Assembly (NCBI GenBank): GCA_027627225.1 | Contig: CM051034.1 | Location: 16,476,980-16,540,979, forward strand | DNA length: 64,000 bases | Direction: 5' to 3' | DNA from: Congeria kusceri | Lineage: Eukaryota; Mollusca; Bivalvia; Myida; Dreissenidae | Shown here: in pieces, positions 10,441 through 23,535 of the stretch | Layout of the letters: the number at the start of each line of letters is the position of its first letter | How positions within the stretch are numbered: the stretch's first letter is position 1 | Notes under the pieces: generated by a model | Seen by the model: the letters and a program-made list of their open reading frames with translations, nothing else | What the model was told of the DNA's origin: nothing | Database searches by the model: none | Position numbers and translations under genes: made by a program

Positions 10441-13365
10441 ATCAGAGCAGCCGCTTTTGCTATTAGTAAATTGTCTTTCAATATAAGCGTTATACTGTTT
10501 TTGCTTTGACACCAGAATTGGCATAACAAAACCCGTAGTGTTCATATAAATTATCAAACACACTCTGATAAAATTTGACTTTTATGAGTATTTATTCATA
10601 TGATGTTCATACGACGTGTGTTTTTCTTTGTGTAGTATTTAACATAAATATCGAGCGTGTAAAATAAAACACGCAACCTTAGGCAGGCAGTTTTACATCA
10701 TACATCATACAACGGCACACTATAACTTCATGGCCATTGGAGGTTTAAAACTGTATTGTCTTCACATATACAGTTTTGCTAATAATTGTAATATAAATCA
10801 ATTAAAAGATAAGTCGACGATGAATTGTGCATTTGGTTAATATTAGAATGTTTACTAATTAGCATAATAAACACCACATATAGCTAGATACATGTAGTAC
10901 GAAATGCCAACTAATTTATTTCTGTGTTTGTACGCTTATCCAACTAATACATTAATATATTGTGTTGGGCTTACACATCTTGTCACCAACATTGATATAC
11001 GGAAAATACGTACATCCTTGTCAGTGTTATTTTCTTGCAGTTGAATAATAACAACATTGTCGTTTTAGTCTGTTAAAATGCTGTTAATTTCTTGGAACGT
11101 TGTCCACCCACACGATATGGTTTTGACGACAAAATGACATCAAATTCAATAAATCTGATAGAACATGCGTGTTTGCCTCTGTAACACAGGTTATTTTACA
11201 GACCTTACTTCGAAATCATGTTAATTGATAAATGTAGTTTGGGAACCCATTATCCTGGTGTTAATAGTTTTGGACATGATTCAATAGCAACAAAATGCAT
11301 TAATTAATAATAATAATACTGGTAATGGCTGTAGCAACGGCCATTCACCCCTGTTGTAACATATAATACTCCTGGGGATAAGCATGTTCTACCAATGATT
11401 TTATTTTAAACCACGATTTGAATAGTTTGTTATCAAATGTAATTTTTTGAATTATTGTTTACAGTTTGCCCCAAAACATACATTTATGAAAAGATTAACA
11501 TAAATGCCACAAGTTCACACGTATATTAAATGAAAGTTTTATTACCTATGACTACACGTATACCTTAACAGATGATGTTTTTTGCTTTTTAATTAACTAC
11601 ATATTTAATGAACTGCATAATAAACACAAAAATGTCTAGAAATTAATATGGAGATGTCAGTTTTTTGCCATAAATATAATACAAAAGGACCAAGCTGTGA
11701 CTTAACGGGCCCCATATTTTCGTTCCCTACTAAGGAGACTTCTCGGACCCCAGATTTTTCGGTCCCTACTAAGCAGACTTCTCGGACACTAGATTTTTCG
11801 GACACCTTAAGAAAACGTATCAGCCCTCAAAATTAATTTGAAATAAACTCAATAATTATTAATATCTGTACGTGAATAAACCGATCATACACCGCCCTAT
11901 GTTTTCACCAGTGATACATGAATAAGCTAAATACTAGTAATTTATGTAAACATAATTGATACATAAATTTGTCAGGCAAATTTAACAAATTAACATTGTC
12001 AGAAAATAATAGCGGGAATAAATGAGCAGTAGGTTTATGAATTCTCCATTCATTTCAATTCTCGGGTTTATAGTCAAGGTTGTTCGGGTTGGAAATATGC
12101 CGAACCCGGACACAATTAGAATAGGAATAAAACTTGGATTATCATTTAGTTACATACGTGCAGTATCCAATACCACAAAGTTCCCAAAACGTCCAAGCCG
12201 GGAAACTGGAAAATCTAAGTTTGCCGCCAAAATTGCCGCGAAAATGGCAAAAAAAACAACCTTCACTCATAAATACTTACCAGCAGTGTGTATTTGCAGA
12301 TCAGAATGTTTTGAATGTTTATAATTGTTGGCCCGTGCGCTTAAATATAGTGCATAATTTGGAAAAAAAATGTTTTTATTTACGATCTAAGCGATATACG
12401 TACTTTTCGCTTTTGTTGCATCAAATATATATTTCCAAATTACTTAAAATTTGAGCTAATGTGATGAAGAAATGCGATATCAACGCATCTTGACAGTTTT
12501 GGACAAGTTCTGAGGTCATTTACAATTTTAAAAATGTGTTGCCAGTGGGTGGGGTAACGGATTATACGCAATTTAACAATTCCGTTTTCTCTGAACTTAC
12601 GCTGGTCCAAACACAATGTTCTGATTACAAATACAACAAATGTGACAAAACAGTGGAATTTTGAGCAATGTATTTGAAGAACAAATTGCATAGTAAATAG
12701 ATACTCCATAAGAAAGGTGGAAATCTACGTATAGGATATGCGGGATGCCGAGGTCTATTCTATTCTTTTACAGGGTCAGTTTGTACTGAAATTAAACTGC
12801 AATACTTTGATTACTCAAGGTATATGCAGTAGTAATTTTAGAAGTTACATCTGAGTAATTGTTTAGTTACATTTAGATCTGAAAGTATGTTTTCCTTTGT
12901 TATTCTTTTTTCATTAAAAGTGCGGACTGCCAAATGTAAAGAGCATGTTATTATTCCATTAGATCACTGCAATTGCACTGTTATTTGCCCATTTAGTTCC
13001 AGTTTGGGTACCTAAGATAAATTTTATCATTTTATTGTCACCTAAAATGTATTGAATTAAATATGATTATTCAAACATACCAAATAATAGCTAAATATTC
13101 GGACTATTAACACTTATTTGGATAACACATAAAACTGTGATTTTCAATGCTATTGTTAATCACATTACCAAATTTATTTTGAATATGATAAGCAATCTCA
13201 ATTTTTTCTTATTGATAACATTAGAATAATGAAATAATCATTATTGTTCACAATTGTACAGGGGTGTGTGATCCGTTGCTGTGCGTGCATGCAAACAAAG
13301 CTGGATCAAAATGTCCATTTAGCAACGTTGCCAATAATACTTTCCCTAACAATACGGGTGTAGTA
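10441..13365. other. Non-coding; outer part of the inverted-duplication arm, then unique sequence
   Basis: From 11650 to 12020 the sequence is the inverted match of 41490-41830. It includes two near-repeats of 'ccctactaag' ... 'agacttctcgga' ... 'gatttttcgg' at 11727-11810. Beyond 12030 I see no gene, RNA or clear repeat. Confidence 0.45.
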
Positions 13366-13369
13366 TGTG

Positions 13370-13985
13370 AAATTTAGACTGTTTTATTATAAAAGTATTG
13401 ATAATAATTCTGCTTAATTGCTGGTCAGGGTAATGGTCCTTGGTCAGTGACCTAACATAATGACCCCAAAGACACGTATAAAGTTTCAGTTGAATATTTG
13501 TAGTAGTTACAGAGATATGTATTTGTTGCACGCAAGCCTTAAGCTGAATTTTCTGCAAGTACAAAAAGGGTCATAATTCTGCTAAAATGCTTGTTATAGT
13601 TACGGGTCTTGGCCAGTGACCTCATATAATGGCCATGAAGACACGTGTGGCGTTACAATTGAATATCTGTAGTAGATAAAGAAATATGGAGTTGTTGCAC
13701 GCAACTTTAACCTGATTTTTGACATGAAGTAGAAAAGGGGCATATTTCGGTTAAATTGTAGTTCAGAGTTATGGGCCTTGGTCAGTGAACTTACATAAAC
13801 ACCCGTAGGACATGTGTGAAGATTCAATTGAATATCTGTAGTAGTTACACAGATATGGAGTTGTTTGACGCAAACCTTAACCAGAACATTAATACGCCTA
13901 CTCCGACGAAGGGATAAGTAGCATAACTCAAACTATTCGGTGAATAGTCGAGCTAAAATAAATAATAATAATAATAAAATAATAA
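13370..13985. repeat. Tandem array, about 170-bp unit, 3 units
   Basis: The phrase 'ggtcagtgac' (with variants) recurs at about 13443, 13613 and 13783, and 'aattgaatatctgtagtag' recurs with the same period. The array ends in 'gaatagtcgagctaaaa', which resembles the inverted start of the array at 63475. Minus-strand open frames here follow the repeat and show no protein family. Confidence 0.7.
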
Positions 13986-14004
13986 TAATAATAATAATAA
14001 TAAT
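13956..14004. repeat. (AAT)n microsatellite
   Basis: Nearly pure ATA/AAT repeats joining the 170-bp array to the GC-richer block that follows. Confidence 0.85.
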
Positions 14005-14005
14005 G

Positions 14006-14756
14006 TGTCTGGGGTGATCCTGGGCTGTCCGTGTCCACAACTTGTTGAAAATAATGCATCGATTAGCCCCGGACATGCACGGTACCAACACGGTACCAAT
14101 ACGGAACAACAAGGAGGCTACACGGACTAACAAGGCTGCTTTGCGGACCAACACAGTTTGATCGACCTTCCCTGACCATACCGGTAGTTTTAAGCATGTC
14201 TTAACCTTCCGGGACAGTGCCCGGACCAAGCAAGACCACGCCGGACCATCAAGGATCCAATACGGTCAACCAAGGACCCAACACGGATCAGATGTTAGAT
14301 CTTCCAGGGATCTTCCGCCAACATTCGGGACGTTGGTGTGACTTCAGCTTTAACAGCGTGGTGGCAGCATCAACAATGATGAAGACGCGAAAATTCAGCT
14401 ATTTATACAGAAGCCATGCTGGTCATTTCCAATCCGGGCCAGTCCGTTGCGGTTCCGTAGCTCGATAGTGCTGGTCCGTGCCAGTCCTGGAGGTCGATGA
14501 TGATCCGTGATGAAAAGGTACTAACACCGTGGTGGGTCCGGGGTCATCCTTTGCCAACCAGGACGGTCCTGGACATTACCGAGTTGATGCATAGTGGTTG
14601 TTTGGTGGTACCGTGTTGATAGCGGTTGGATCCGCAGTGTTACTGTGTTAATTCTATCCTGCATTGTTCTCCAGAGTCCGCGTGAATAGATCGTCGAGGA
14701 GACAGTTGACGCTATTTACGTAAATTTAAGTAAATTCCATCCGATCACCCCAGATC
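14006..14756. mobile_element. GC-richer block with short terminal inverted repeats
   Basis: Bounded by 'tctggggtgatc' near 14007 and its exact inverted complement 'gatcaccccaga' near 14744. The interior is clearly richer in G+C than its surroundings and full of imperfect repeats such as 'cggaccaacacgg' and 'ggaccatcaaggatccaata'. No transposase is encoded. A non-autonomous element is the simplest reading; an old GC-rich satellite is the alternative. Confidence 0.45.
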
Positions 14757-16554
14757 AAGGCCCCTCTTGGTCCGGGATTATCCTGGATGGTTCTTGTGTA
14801 ATCCGGCGTTGGTGTGACAGGTTGTCGGAGAAAGTCATGTAGCTGCAGAAAACTAGGGTTGAAATGCATAGCAGTATATTGAAACTGTGAGGAAGATTGT
14901 TATAACCAAGTCGAGATTTCTGACTATTTAGACAAGTATACATATACCGGTACGAGGGGATTGTCCCAAAATAGCGTATAATTTGTAAAAACAAAAAATA
15001 ATATCATGATATTATTTGCTTGAGCGTGTGCACATGTAAAACCTATATCTTTGCATCTGCAGAATATATGTGAGTCATATAATCACATATTTCTATGAAA
15101 ATTAAGTGAATTTCAAATGACATGTAAAGCTTTCCGGCCCACACTGTTTAATTTTAGGTATAATGACCGCCTACATAAAATACAATTTGGATCCTTTATA
15201 CAGACCATTCTGTTCTAAAAAATAAATTGTCCTAACTCCTTCACTTTGGTGTATCAATAATCGATGTTTCAATGTAATCATATCACTATATAGTGGTTTC
15301 TATGGCGATATTTTGCGTAACATATGGTTCAGCATTGAGATGAAATCGGACGTGAAATGATTTCATCGGTCCATAGATTGGTAATACAAATTTACTGCGT
15401 TGAGCGCAAAATGACACCGAGACAAACAATAAAGCAAATACAATCACCGGAAACACATGTGGCATTTTTTTCAAGCGGCAAAATAGGTTTTCAACTAAAT
15501 AGACTGATAGAAAAATGGAAAAATACCATATCTATTGAACAATCAAGTCAGTGGGATGGTAACATACGGGGATGGAAACACAAGGACACAATAATACGAA
15601 CCATCCTTTAGGAACTGCTGTCGGACCTTCAGTAATTTTTTGTTTAAAAAATAGGGCAGTAGGTAGGGATTTTTTTTTTTTGGTAAATGGTCATCTTTTA
15701 GATTCTAAATCTAAATGGATATTCAAAACATATCGGTAATATCCTTAAACATTGTTTTGAAGTGGATGCTATCAAAACAAAACATTTATCAAAAAAACAT
15801 TTAATTATTTGAAGAAAGTAAAATAGACAAAAAATATCTGACCCACTCAATAAAATGTTCTAGGGTCGGGTCATTTTTAAGGGTAGCTCGGGTAACCTGA
15901 AACAAACATATTTTTGTGTTACACCTTATTACTTTTACCCTTAACAGAGTGTGGCCTGTACATCAGACCTTATATTTTGGACATGGTTAATATTAAATTT
16001 GGTTAATATGAAATACATAAGCGTGCGTGCGTGACATACTCATCCATATCATATTTCAGATAGAAATAAGTGGTTGTTTTGTCCGTATTTGTTACATTTG
16101 ACCTTAAAGTATGACCTTTCATGATGACGTATACTTTTGATTTAGTGATGCAGTATCTGTCATCCCACTTTATAATACAATTAGAAGTATATAATAATAC
16201 GTATTTAGAAACCTATTTGCAAGTGGATTATATATAGCAATTTGTCCATATTTGGCCTCATTTTCTTAATGTGACCTCTGAAGATGACCTTGACCTTGAA
16301 CGTAGAGTCCAAAGTTTGCATGAATGTCTTCATCTTATAATTACAAATATGTACGCCTGTTTATTTAAAATTACCCTTGACGGTTTTGAAATCATACAAT
16401 TATTCCGGAAATCCTCATTCAAATTATCCAAAAAAAACCGGACCGGAACTTTTGGAACTTTGTGGGTTAGAAAAGCTGATGCAATTTCCAACTAGCATGC
16501 AAAAAATCATTTCTGTTCTAAATTTGTCCAGGTCTAATCTGAACATTCTTGACT
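14757..16554. other. Non-coding stretch
   Basis: No gene recognised. It holds a T-run near 15669, a segment near 15640-15900 with 'tagggtcgggtca' that loosely resembles the inverted segment at 34930-35170, and 'gatgaccttgaccttga' at 16282, a phrase typical of dispersed mollusc-type repeats. Confidence 0.35.
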
Positions 16555-17243
16555 ATTAGCATTCTCCAGACGCTAACTGATGCGTGTGTATTAACACATC
16601 TTTAACGCGCACTATTTTTAGAATGATTCTCCTGCCGGAGTTGTACTCGCTAGAATTAATTCACGGGGACGACTGTCGGTTACAGCGTACAATAATATTT
16701 TTACACAATGATAAAATAATAGAAAATATACGCTCAATCAAATTTGCTAATATTTGTTTTACTTATTTATCAGAAAAATACCAGAAATCTACCACTTTAT
16801 AGTTTGTGCGTGGAGCTCAACAGGCAACATTGTACGTTGTGACCGACTGTGGTCCCCGTGAATTGCAGCATTGTGATTGCTATTTATAGAGCGCGCGGAT
16901 CATGTAGGCTAAACAATATAGTTATTTCATTATGTGAATGAATATAACATTCTGATCATGACATACAATGAGTAAAAATGTTCATAAGTATGTTCATTTC
17001 TAGAGAGTATGTCGAAGATATGTTTATAACTTTAATTTAACCGCTTATGTAAGCAATTATTAAATGTTTAATCCCCAAAAGTATCCAACAGTTATTGGTA
17101 TACGTTAAACCATTGTTTGAAGTTTGCATTCCCTAAAATGAGAAAATTTGACCAATTCTATATGCATTCAATTTTCCCGCTGCATAACTATCGCAATAAA
17201 TCTATGTCAAAAGTGATCTTAGACAGCTCCGCCGAAAAAATAG
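16555..17243 (+). repeat. Dispersed repeat, copy 1, containing an insertion
   Basis: Matches 42735-43177 in the same orientation, from the 'gacgcta' start to the end phrase 'gccgaaaaaa'. Near-identical stretches include 'aagtttgcattccctaaaat' and 'gtgatcttagacagct'. This copy is longer because of the element at 16659-16863. Confidence 0.8.
16659..16863. mobile_element. MITE with 35-bp terminal inverted repeats, nested in a repeat
   Basis: Left end 'attcacggggac' ... 'cgtacaat' and right end 'attgtacg' ... 'gtccccgtgaat' are inverted complements over about 35 bp with a few mismatches. The paralogous repeat copy at 42835-42850 lacks this segment, so an insertion is visible by comparison. About 205 bp, with no coding capacity. 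Confidence 0.8.
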
Positions 17244-17870
17244 TTTTGTTTATGAAATAGAACATATATTTTGTATTATTATTTTTAAAATAACATTTAT
17301 ATATCTATGTATGTATGTGTCTGTATTACATGACATAAAGTATGCTTTTATACAGCAACATTTGCTGTGATGTTTCAGATACAATAAACAGTTATAGCGT
17401 GCAATTTGTTATAACATAATAATTATAATGATATTGCTTATTCTTAAATTTTATGTTTTGCTGTAAAATAATAACAGTTCCTAGGCCAAACAAAACTCGT
17501 GTAAATGCAGCATCAGGAGCATAATACTGTTATTGATTTTCTGTTAATATTGTACATGTGTTTGTATCATGTTTCTATTTTTAAATAAAACTGTTTAGTT
17601 TACTTTTGCGCAACTGTATAGTTTACGAGATGTCATATCGTATTCTTGCGAGTTCAACAAATACCATAAGGATCACAATTAAGAAACGCTGATATTTGCA
17701 TATATATTAAAAATGAATGTTAAACTGGTTTGAAGTATCATTTAGAGATTTGGGTAATGCATAACATTAATAAGTAAGAACCGTTATGCAACTCAAAGCA
17801 ATTATAAACTCGCACATTATTTATACTGGGGACTTAAACGAATGTATAGTCTCAATTATATATGTCTTTT
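17244..17870. other. Non-coding stretch, nothing recognised
   Basis: AT-rich DNA without repeats or coding sequence that I can support. Confidence 0.35.
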
Positions 17871-17875
17871 GAATA

Positions 17876-18015
17876 TGACGTGTTAGGACGTAAGATAATG
17901 GTCAAGAAGTCAAAGATTTATTAGCATTTTCAAAAAGAAAACGACAATATAAATAATCAGTATTATCTCGCATACTAGAGACCCTGATTCGTCTGATACA
18001 CAATTTATTCCATTG
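17876..18015 (+). repeat. Decayed partial copy of the 811-bp repeat
   Basis: Shares the order 'gataatggtcaag' ... 'gatttattagca' ... 'tcaaaaagaa' ... 'agagacc' with the start of the two copies downstream, at clearly lower identity. Confidence 0.55.
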
Positions 18016-18070
18016 TATACATGATACATGCATTTATTATTTTAGCCGAATGATACAATTTCAGCAATAT

Positions 18071-18880
18071 ATTCCTTCTAAAGATGAAATATTACGACGT
18101 TCGATAATAGTCAAGTCGAATATTTATTAGCATGTTCAAAAAGAACATTATCAATATAAAGAATATATTAATTAGCATTAGCATTCATAATAGAGACCTA
18201 TTCTTTTGATATATAATTTAGCCGATTTACCCTATTTAAATTAATTCAGTCCACCTAGGTTTTCCTAGAGTGCTGTTCAAAGTCGAATCCTTCAAGCTTT
18301 CAATTATTATATAATAAAAATAAATCACCAGAAGAGTGACATATCGTTTCGGTGTTCATTTTGCTTTAGATAACACCACATGGATTAAAATGTCGAACTT
18401 ATACTAAATGCATTTAAATATAATCGTATACTTGTCTTTAGCTGAAGAGAACATAACCCAGTGTACATGTTGTTGAATAACGACATCATTACCATGACCT
18501 TTATTTGGCAAGAATGCTTACACGATGGAAACTGAGAAGACTGTACGTGCACAATGCAAAGGTAGCATCGTATAATCAATTCTAACAAAGATGTCCCTCA
18601 TATAAAATAGTGCATTTGTATTTGAATGCTGTGTACACATATTTTGGTGTGTAATTATTGCTTTATGCATGCAATATTGTTGAAAGAATTTATGGTTGCA
18701 TTACAGGGTATTACTGTTAATTTTCGCCTTCAGGTGACTGAAACATAACGTATTCAACAAATGCAAATATACACTGTAGGCACATGCATGTGATGAAGTT
18801 TTATGAACTTATGAACAATTATAAAACTCATAACGACAAAAGTGTCATGTAATTTCAATTTACAGTACTAATATACATAT
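18071..18880 (+). repeat. 811-bp tandem duplication, unit 1
   Basis: Begins 'attccttctaaagatgaaat' and matches unit 2 at high identity throughout, through 'acctaggttttcctagagtg' and 'aactcataacgacaaaag'. A 67-codon minus-strand frame (18385-18588) is open in both units, but most nucleotide differences inside it change the amino acid, so it looks neutral and non-coding. Confidence 0.85.
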
Positions 18881-18881
18881 T

Positions 18882-19678
18882 ATTCCTTCTAAAGATGAAA
18901 TACTACGACGTACGATACAAGTCAAGTCGAAGATTTATTAGCATATTCAAAAAGAACATTATCAATACAAAGAATATATTAATTAGCATTAGCATTCATA
19001 ATAGAGACCTATTCTCTTGATATATAAGTTAGCCGATTTACCCTATTTAAATTAAAACGTGTATACAGTCCACCTAGGTTTTCCTAGAGTGCTGTTCAAA
19101 GTCGAATCCTTCAAGCTTTCAATTATTATATAATAAAAATAAATCACCAGAAGAGTGACATATCGTTTCGGTGTTCATTTTGCTTTAGATAACACCACAT
19201 GGATTAAAATGTCGAACTTATACTAATTGCATTTAAATATAATCGTATACTTGTCTTTAGCTGAAGAGAACATAACCAAGTGTACATGTTGTTGAATAAC
19301 GACGTCATTACCATTACCTTTGTTTTGCAAGAGTGCTTACACGATGGAAACTGAGAAGACTGTACGTACACAATGCAATGGTAGCATCGTATAATTAATT
19401 TTAACAAAGATGTCCCTCATATAAAATAGTGCATTTGTTTTTGAATGCTGTGTACACATATTCTGGTGTGTAATTATTGCTTTATGCACGCAATATTGTT
19501 GAAAGAAGTTACTGTTAATTTTCGCTTTCAGGTGACTGAAACAAAATGTATTCAACAAATGCAAATATACACTGTAGGCACATGCATGTGATGAAGATTT
19601 ATGAACTTATGAACAATTATAAAACTCATAACGACAAAAGCGTCCTGTAATTTCAATTTACATTACTAATATGCATAT
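18882..19678 (+). repeat. 811-bp tandem duplication, unit 2
   Basis: Direct copy of unit 1 with scattered substitutions and small indels, among them an insertion near 19051 and a loss near 19508. The duplication is fairly recent relative to the decayed copy at 17876. Confidence 0.85.
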
Positions 19679-20435
19679 ATGCGACTCCAGATTTCTCTCT
19701 ATATATAAAAGTGAATTCTTATGATTGCAATTCATCATTTGCTAGGTTATGTTATGTTTGTTACATTTTCTTTATATGAATGATTACATTAATGATTGTC
19801 AGTTTGGGAAATCCAGATGTTGCAGACACATTGTGGAACAATGTATCGTCTGCAAATAATGGCTGCAATTTATGAGCATTCTTTCGTGGTTCATTCGATG
19901 TGTTTTTATAAAACAAAATGTATTTTTGCCCACTAATTGATTCCAGTTGATGCTGATACCTCTAAGTGCAAATGTAATCTGTGAAGCACGTTAACAAGTT
20001 TTATAACCTGACGTGTTTGTCAACCGTTAGGATACATTGAACATACGTGTTAATGTCCTTCTAAATAAATGTGAACACTTGTTGATTTGAATATTTATTT
20101 TGCACTTTGTAATCGCTACAAATGCTTTTTTAGTCCAGACGTCATTATGAATTTAGTGGTGTGTACTTTTTCATGCACTGTAAGACGTTTCGCCGCTTTT
20201 TTTTCAAAGATAGCGCGATGCTTGATTATGACTTTAAATAGAACAAAAATAAAAAGTAATTTAATCGTGACGATTTATTTGAGCTGTTGTTTTAAAAAAT
20301 AACCTTCAAAAGCATAATAATACATGTATAATTATATCAACTTTAAGAGCACATAGAGCGTGCCAAAGTGCGTCAATCGGATTTTCACTGACGCAAACTC
20401 CGGGCCATTTGTCGCGGCCCTAATGGACTCTAGGC
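19679..20435. other. Non-coding stretch, nothing recognised
   Basis: No gene or repeat that I can support. The open frame at 20087-20302 has no recognisable features. Confidence 0.35.
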
Positions 20436-20439
20436 ATAA

Positions 20440-20600
20440 CCATTATCACCGTTCGCTGATTGCAACATTTTAAATAATACTTCTCAATTAAGTTTTCCAG
20501 ATATTTTCCATTTACAGCAGAAAATGATCTTTCTAAAAACACCTTTGACGATTGGACTCCAATTTAGGATCAACTTTAATTCGTTCTACATACACAATGT
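20440..20600 (-). repeat. Dispersed repeat family A, inverted partial copy
   Basis: On the minus strand it reads 'gatcctaaattggagtccaa' ... 'tgtaaatggaaa' ... 'gttgcaatca' ... 'gtgataatgg', matching parts of 24862-25200 and 35567-35890. Confidence 0.65.
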
Positions 20601-20718
20601 ATTACAAATAAACGATGCTCTACATTGTTACTTGCAAACCCTATCCACTCTAGGGAATCCAATGAGTTGTAGATGTGTATGGTATTACGACGTTAAAACA
20701 TAGTAAGGAGATAGCCAT

Positions 20719-21104
20719 GTAACAACCAGTTTGGTAATAAAAACAGTTTCGCAATAATTATTGCAACAGAGGTTTCAATTTCAAAAAATATTATACAGTT
20801 GCTATGCAACCCCGTTTTGGCTAGAAATTGTATTACATTTTTGTCGTCGTAATCACATCTGTAAAAAAAATCCCATTTTGACCATTTGTATTTACTTAAT
20901 TTACAAACTATTTTAAAGCACATTGTAAATTAATTATACACTGTGACAAATGAACTCGCATTGTTACTAGGCAATGTAGAAATGTTTGTTACAATTCTCG
21001 ATTTCATTGCAAAAGTGGTGGCTAACAATTATTTTACACGTTTTGTCATTGCAACCACGTTTCGCATTTTTAAAACTCGTATTTATTACCAAACCGGTTG
21101 TAAC
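20719..21104. mobile_element. Non-autonomous TIR element, 386 bp
   Basis: Left end 'gtaacaaccagtttggtaat' and right end, read on the other strand, 'gttacaaccggtttggtaat' form inverted repeats that continue more weakly inward. The two halves look like an imperfect palindrome. There is no transposase. The ORF at 20943-21143 crosses its right end and is not credible. Confidence 0.65.
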
Positions 21105-23125
21105 ATATATTTGAAAACAAAGGTAACCGTGAAAGCAGGTTAAATATCCTAGTGTTGAATTATAACTAGAAAAACACTTGAAACCTGTACTGTCCTGTAA
21201 TGAGAAAAGATTGAAATAAACTATAATGAGTGTTATATTCCACTATACTAGTACTAACGGTTGTGTAGATACATCATACACATCCTTTTGACGATGTTTT
21301 TTAATTAACGATAGTTTAAGTGCAGCATTACAAACAGTTTGAAAATCAGATAAATAGTATTTGGATTCTATATTTTAATTCATGGAATCCAAATCCGCTG
21401 AGTTTTTTTTAAGACAGTTTATGTCTAATGTAAAACAAATAATATCAGTATATGTGATTCATTGTGAGTCATATTACATATGCTTGAATTAAAATTTAGT
21501 TTAATACTACCAAACGAACAGATGAACAGATATAATTAAACAAAAGCATCAGTTTCATTTGTTTGTTATAAAAAGGCACGAGTACATGCCTTTCTAGTAC
21601 ACGGACAAAATACATCTGATGTTACTCGTGTTACGGCCTCCGAACATTGCTAATGGTTTCCTTAGCTCAATGAATTGAAATAAATGTTAATAAATTATGG
21701 ACTGGTTATTTCTAGGCCTACAAAATAGACATAATTCACAACCAATAAAAAACACAATAATACGTCAGCCATAACTAGTTATATTTGTGACCTCTACCAT
21801 GGAACGATTACACTGAATAAATAACAACCTTTGGGCATCAAAACTCACATTTTTTGCCTCATTTAAAATGTAAACAAGATGTTGTAAACATGCTATTATT
21901 GGAAAGCACAGCATGATTAAAATCAGCTACTAAAATACAATAACCATTAAAATCCGAGGGCTTCTGGTGACCTTTCAAACATCAAGCATTGCTTTTATGG
22001 TCTTGAAAATGAAAATGTGTAGTTTGAAGTGCGATAAGTATAAAATCGCATTTTCACGATTCAGACATTTAGACTGTGCATTTTGACTGTGACGTTCTGT
22101 ATTGAAACCTGAATGGTCGCCATCATCAACGATATAAACACCTTAAGTAGTGACATGTATGAGCTCTAACGAAAGGAGAGCTAAAACGTTTGACGTATAT
22201 TTCAGAACAAATGTCCGTTTATCTTCCGATGCAGCGAACAGCTTCTGTGAAGTACACACTGTTTCTAGTCGTGTCATGTAATGCAGTAATATTCGTCTTG
22301 GAAAATCGGAAACAACGTAACACAATCAAGTTTATATTTGTCCAGTTATATTGAGGATGCATCAGTTAGAAATCAAAGTCTCAGTGATATTATTAACAAG
22401 GGCACATGTTCTAAAAAACATTGCATATGATCTGAAGTGTTATTTCTGGGCATAAGGAGCTCCCTACGCATTGCCCATGTGGAACAATTTTAGTGGGAAA
22501 ATGAATTCAAAATTCTTTATACAAATCAAAGTCGCATAAAACTTAAAAACCCGTCATGGTTATTTCAAACATTTCTCATTATTATAAGAGTATAGTTTGC
22601 TCATGTTTCAAGCTTTAAGTTAACACGAGAATATATAATCATGTTCTCATGGTTACTATTGTTGTCAAGCTTCGTCTGCTTTCTTATTACGTTATAACGT
22701 CGTAATACCTTACGTATCTACACCGCATGGAATTCCTGGTGGGTATAGATTTCCGGGAAATATACTGTGTGGTTGTAACTAAATGAAAAAATGGTAACGA
22801 CTTTAGAATTTTAGTCCATTCAGGTTAAATCAACATTTTTCCCTGAATAAATCCGTATACATATTTCTAACAAACATAATTGTGTCTTGTCGCAAAAAAA
22901 CAACAACACAGAAGTTATGTATAAGTACGAACGTGCACATGGAAATCCATTTTATTATCTGTGCAAAAATGTCAGATATGCATATTTTAGCGTTTTAAAG
23001 GCACATTGGCAATGTTTCTTTTATAAAGACCAAACAAATTGTAACGGTTAACAATTATGTCTCATTTGGAAAATTCGGCTCATACACAAATAATTTCGAA
23101 CTTCATGATTTTTTTCGTTTTGTAT
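21105..23125. other. Non-coding stretch, nothing recognised
   Basis: Two kilobases of AT-rich DNA in which I could not support any exon, RNA or element. Confidence 0.35.
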
Positions 23126-23129
23126 ATGT

Positions 23130-23345
23130 ACATATAGAACTAACTACACATATATTATTGTCGAGCTAGGTCAAGAATTTATTTTCTTAAAATTACTGCA
23201 GACGTTTCTCATTACGGCACTTGCGTTGGTAATTTCTTAGTCGGTTCACAGGCCTTTAAGACACATTTTCTCTGTTAGTGCACTGCGTTGTACGAAATGC
23301 TAGAATTGCACCATTAACTTTCCTCAGTCTATTATGCAATATTTG
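23130..23345 (+). repeat. Segment matching 34700-34912 (repeat family B)
   Basis: Shares 'gagctaggtcaag' / 'gaactaggccgag', 'tagtcggttca' and 'caccgttaa'-type phrases in the same order and orientation as 34700-34912. Moderate identity. Confidence 0.55.
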
Positions 23346-23439
23346 GTACCCCTAGATTTGCAGTCTTATTATATAGGAAACAATTGTTTCTTAAATGAAG
23401 GTCAAATATTTATTATATGTTTTTCCGTGAAATATCGAA

Positions 23440-23535
23440 TTTTATTGGTGAAATAAAATTTTATATTTTCACTGTTGGACCAGTGAAAATATAAGATTTT
23501 ATATGTTCACTGCAGTGAAAATATAACATAAAACG
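23440..23535. repeat. Palindromic AT-rich hairpins
   Basis: 'attttcactg' and 'cagtgaaaat' flank a 6-bp centre near 23480, and the pairing extends through 'ataaaattttat' and 'ataagattttat'. A second centre, 'tcactgcagtga', follows at 23508-23519. Confidence 0.6.

Larger units (their letters stand above)
4680..12020 (-). repeat. Left arm of an inverted gene duplication
   Basis: This block carries the intact GPCR. Its inverted complement recurs at about 41480-47975. Homology covers the seven coding exons, the 5' UTR just before the ATG, the sequence after the stop codon, and a distal block (11650-12020 against 41490-41830) that includes 'gaagtctt'-type phrases and the shared 'aaccgatcata' / 'tatgatcggtt' stretch. 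Intron interiors look much more diverged. Confidence 0.75.

Noticed and set aside
18385..18588. Paired 67-codon ORFs (also 19204-19407) as a duplicated gene
   Set aside because: Most of the nucleotide differences change the amino acid, as expected for non-coding duplicates, and there is no recognisable motif.
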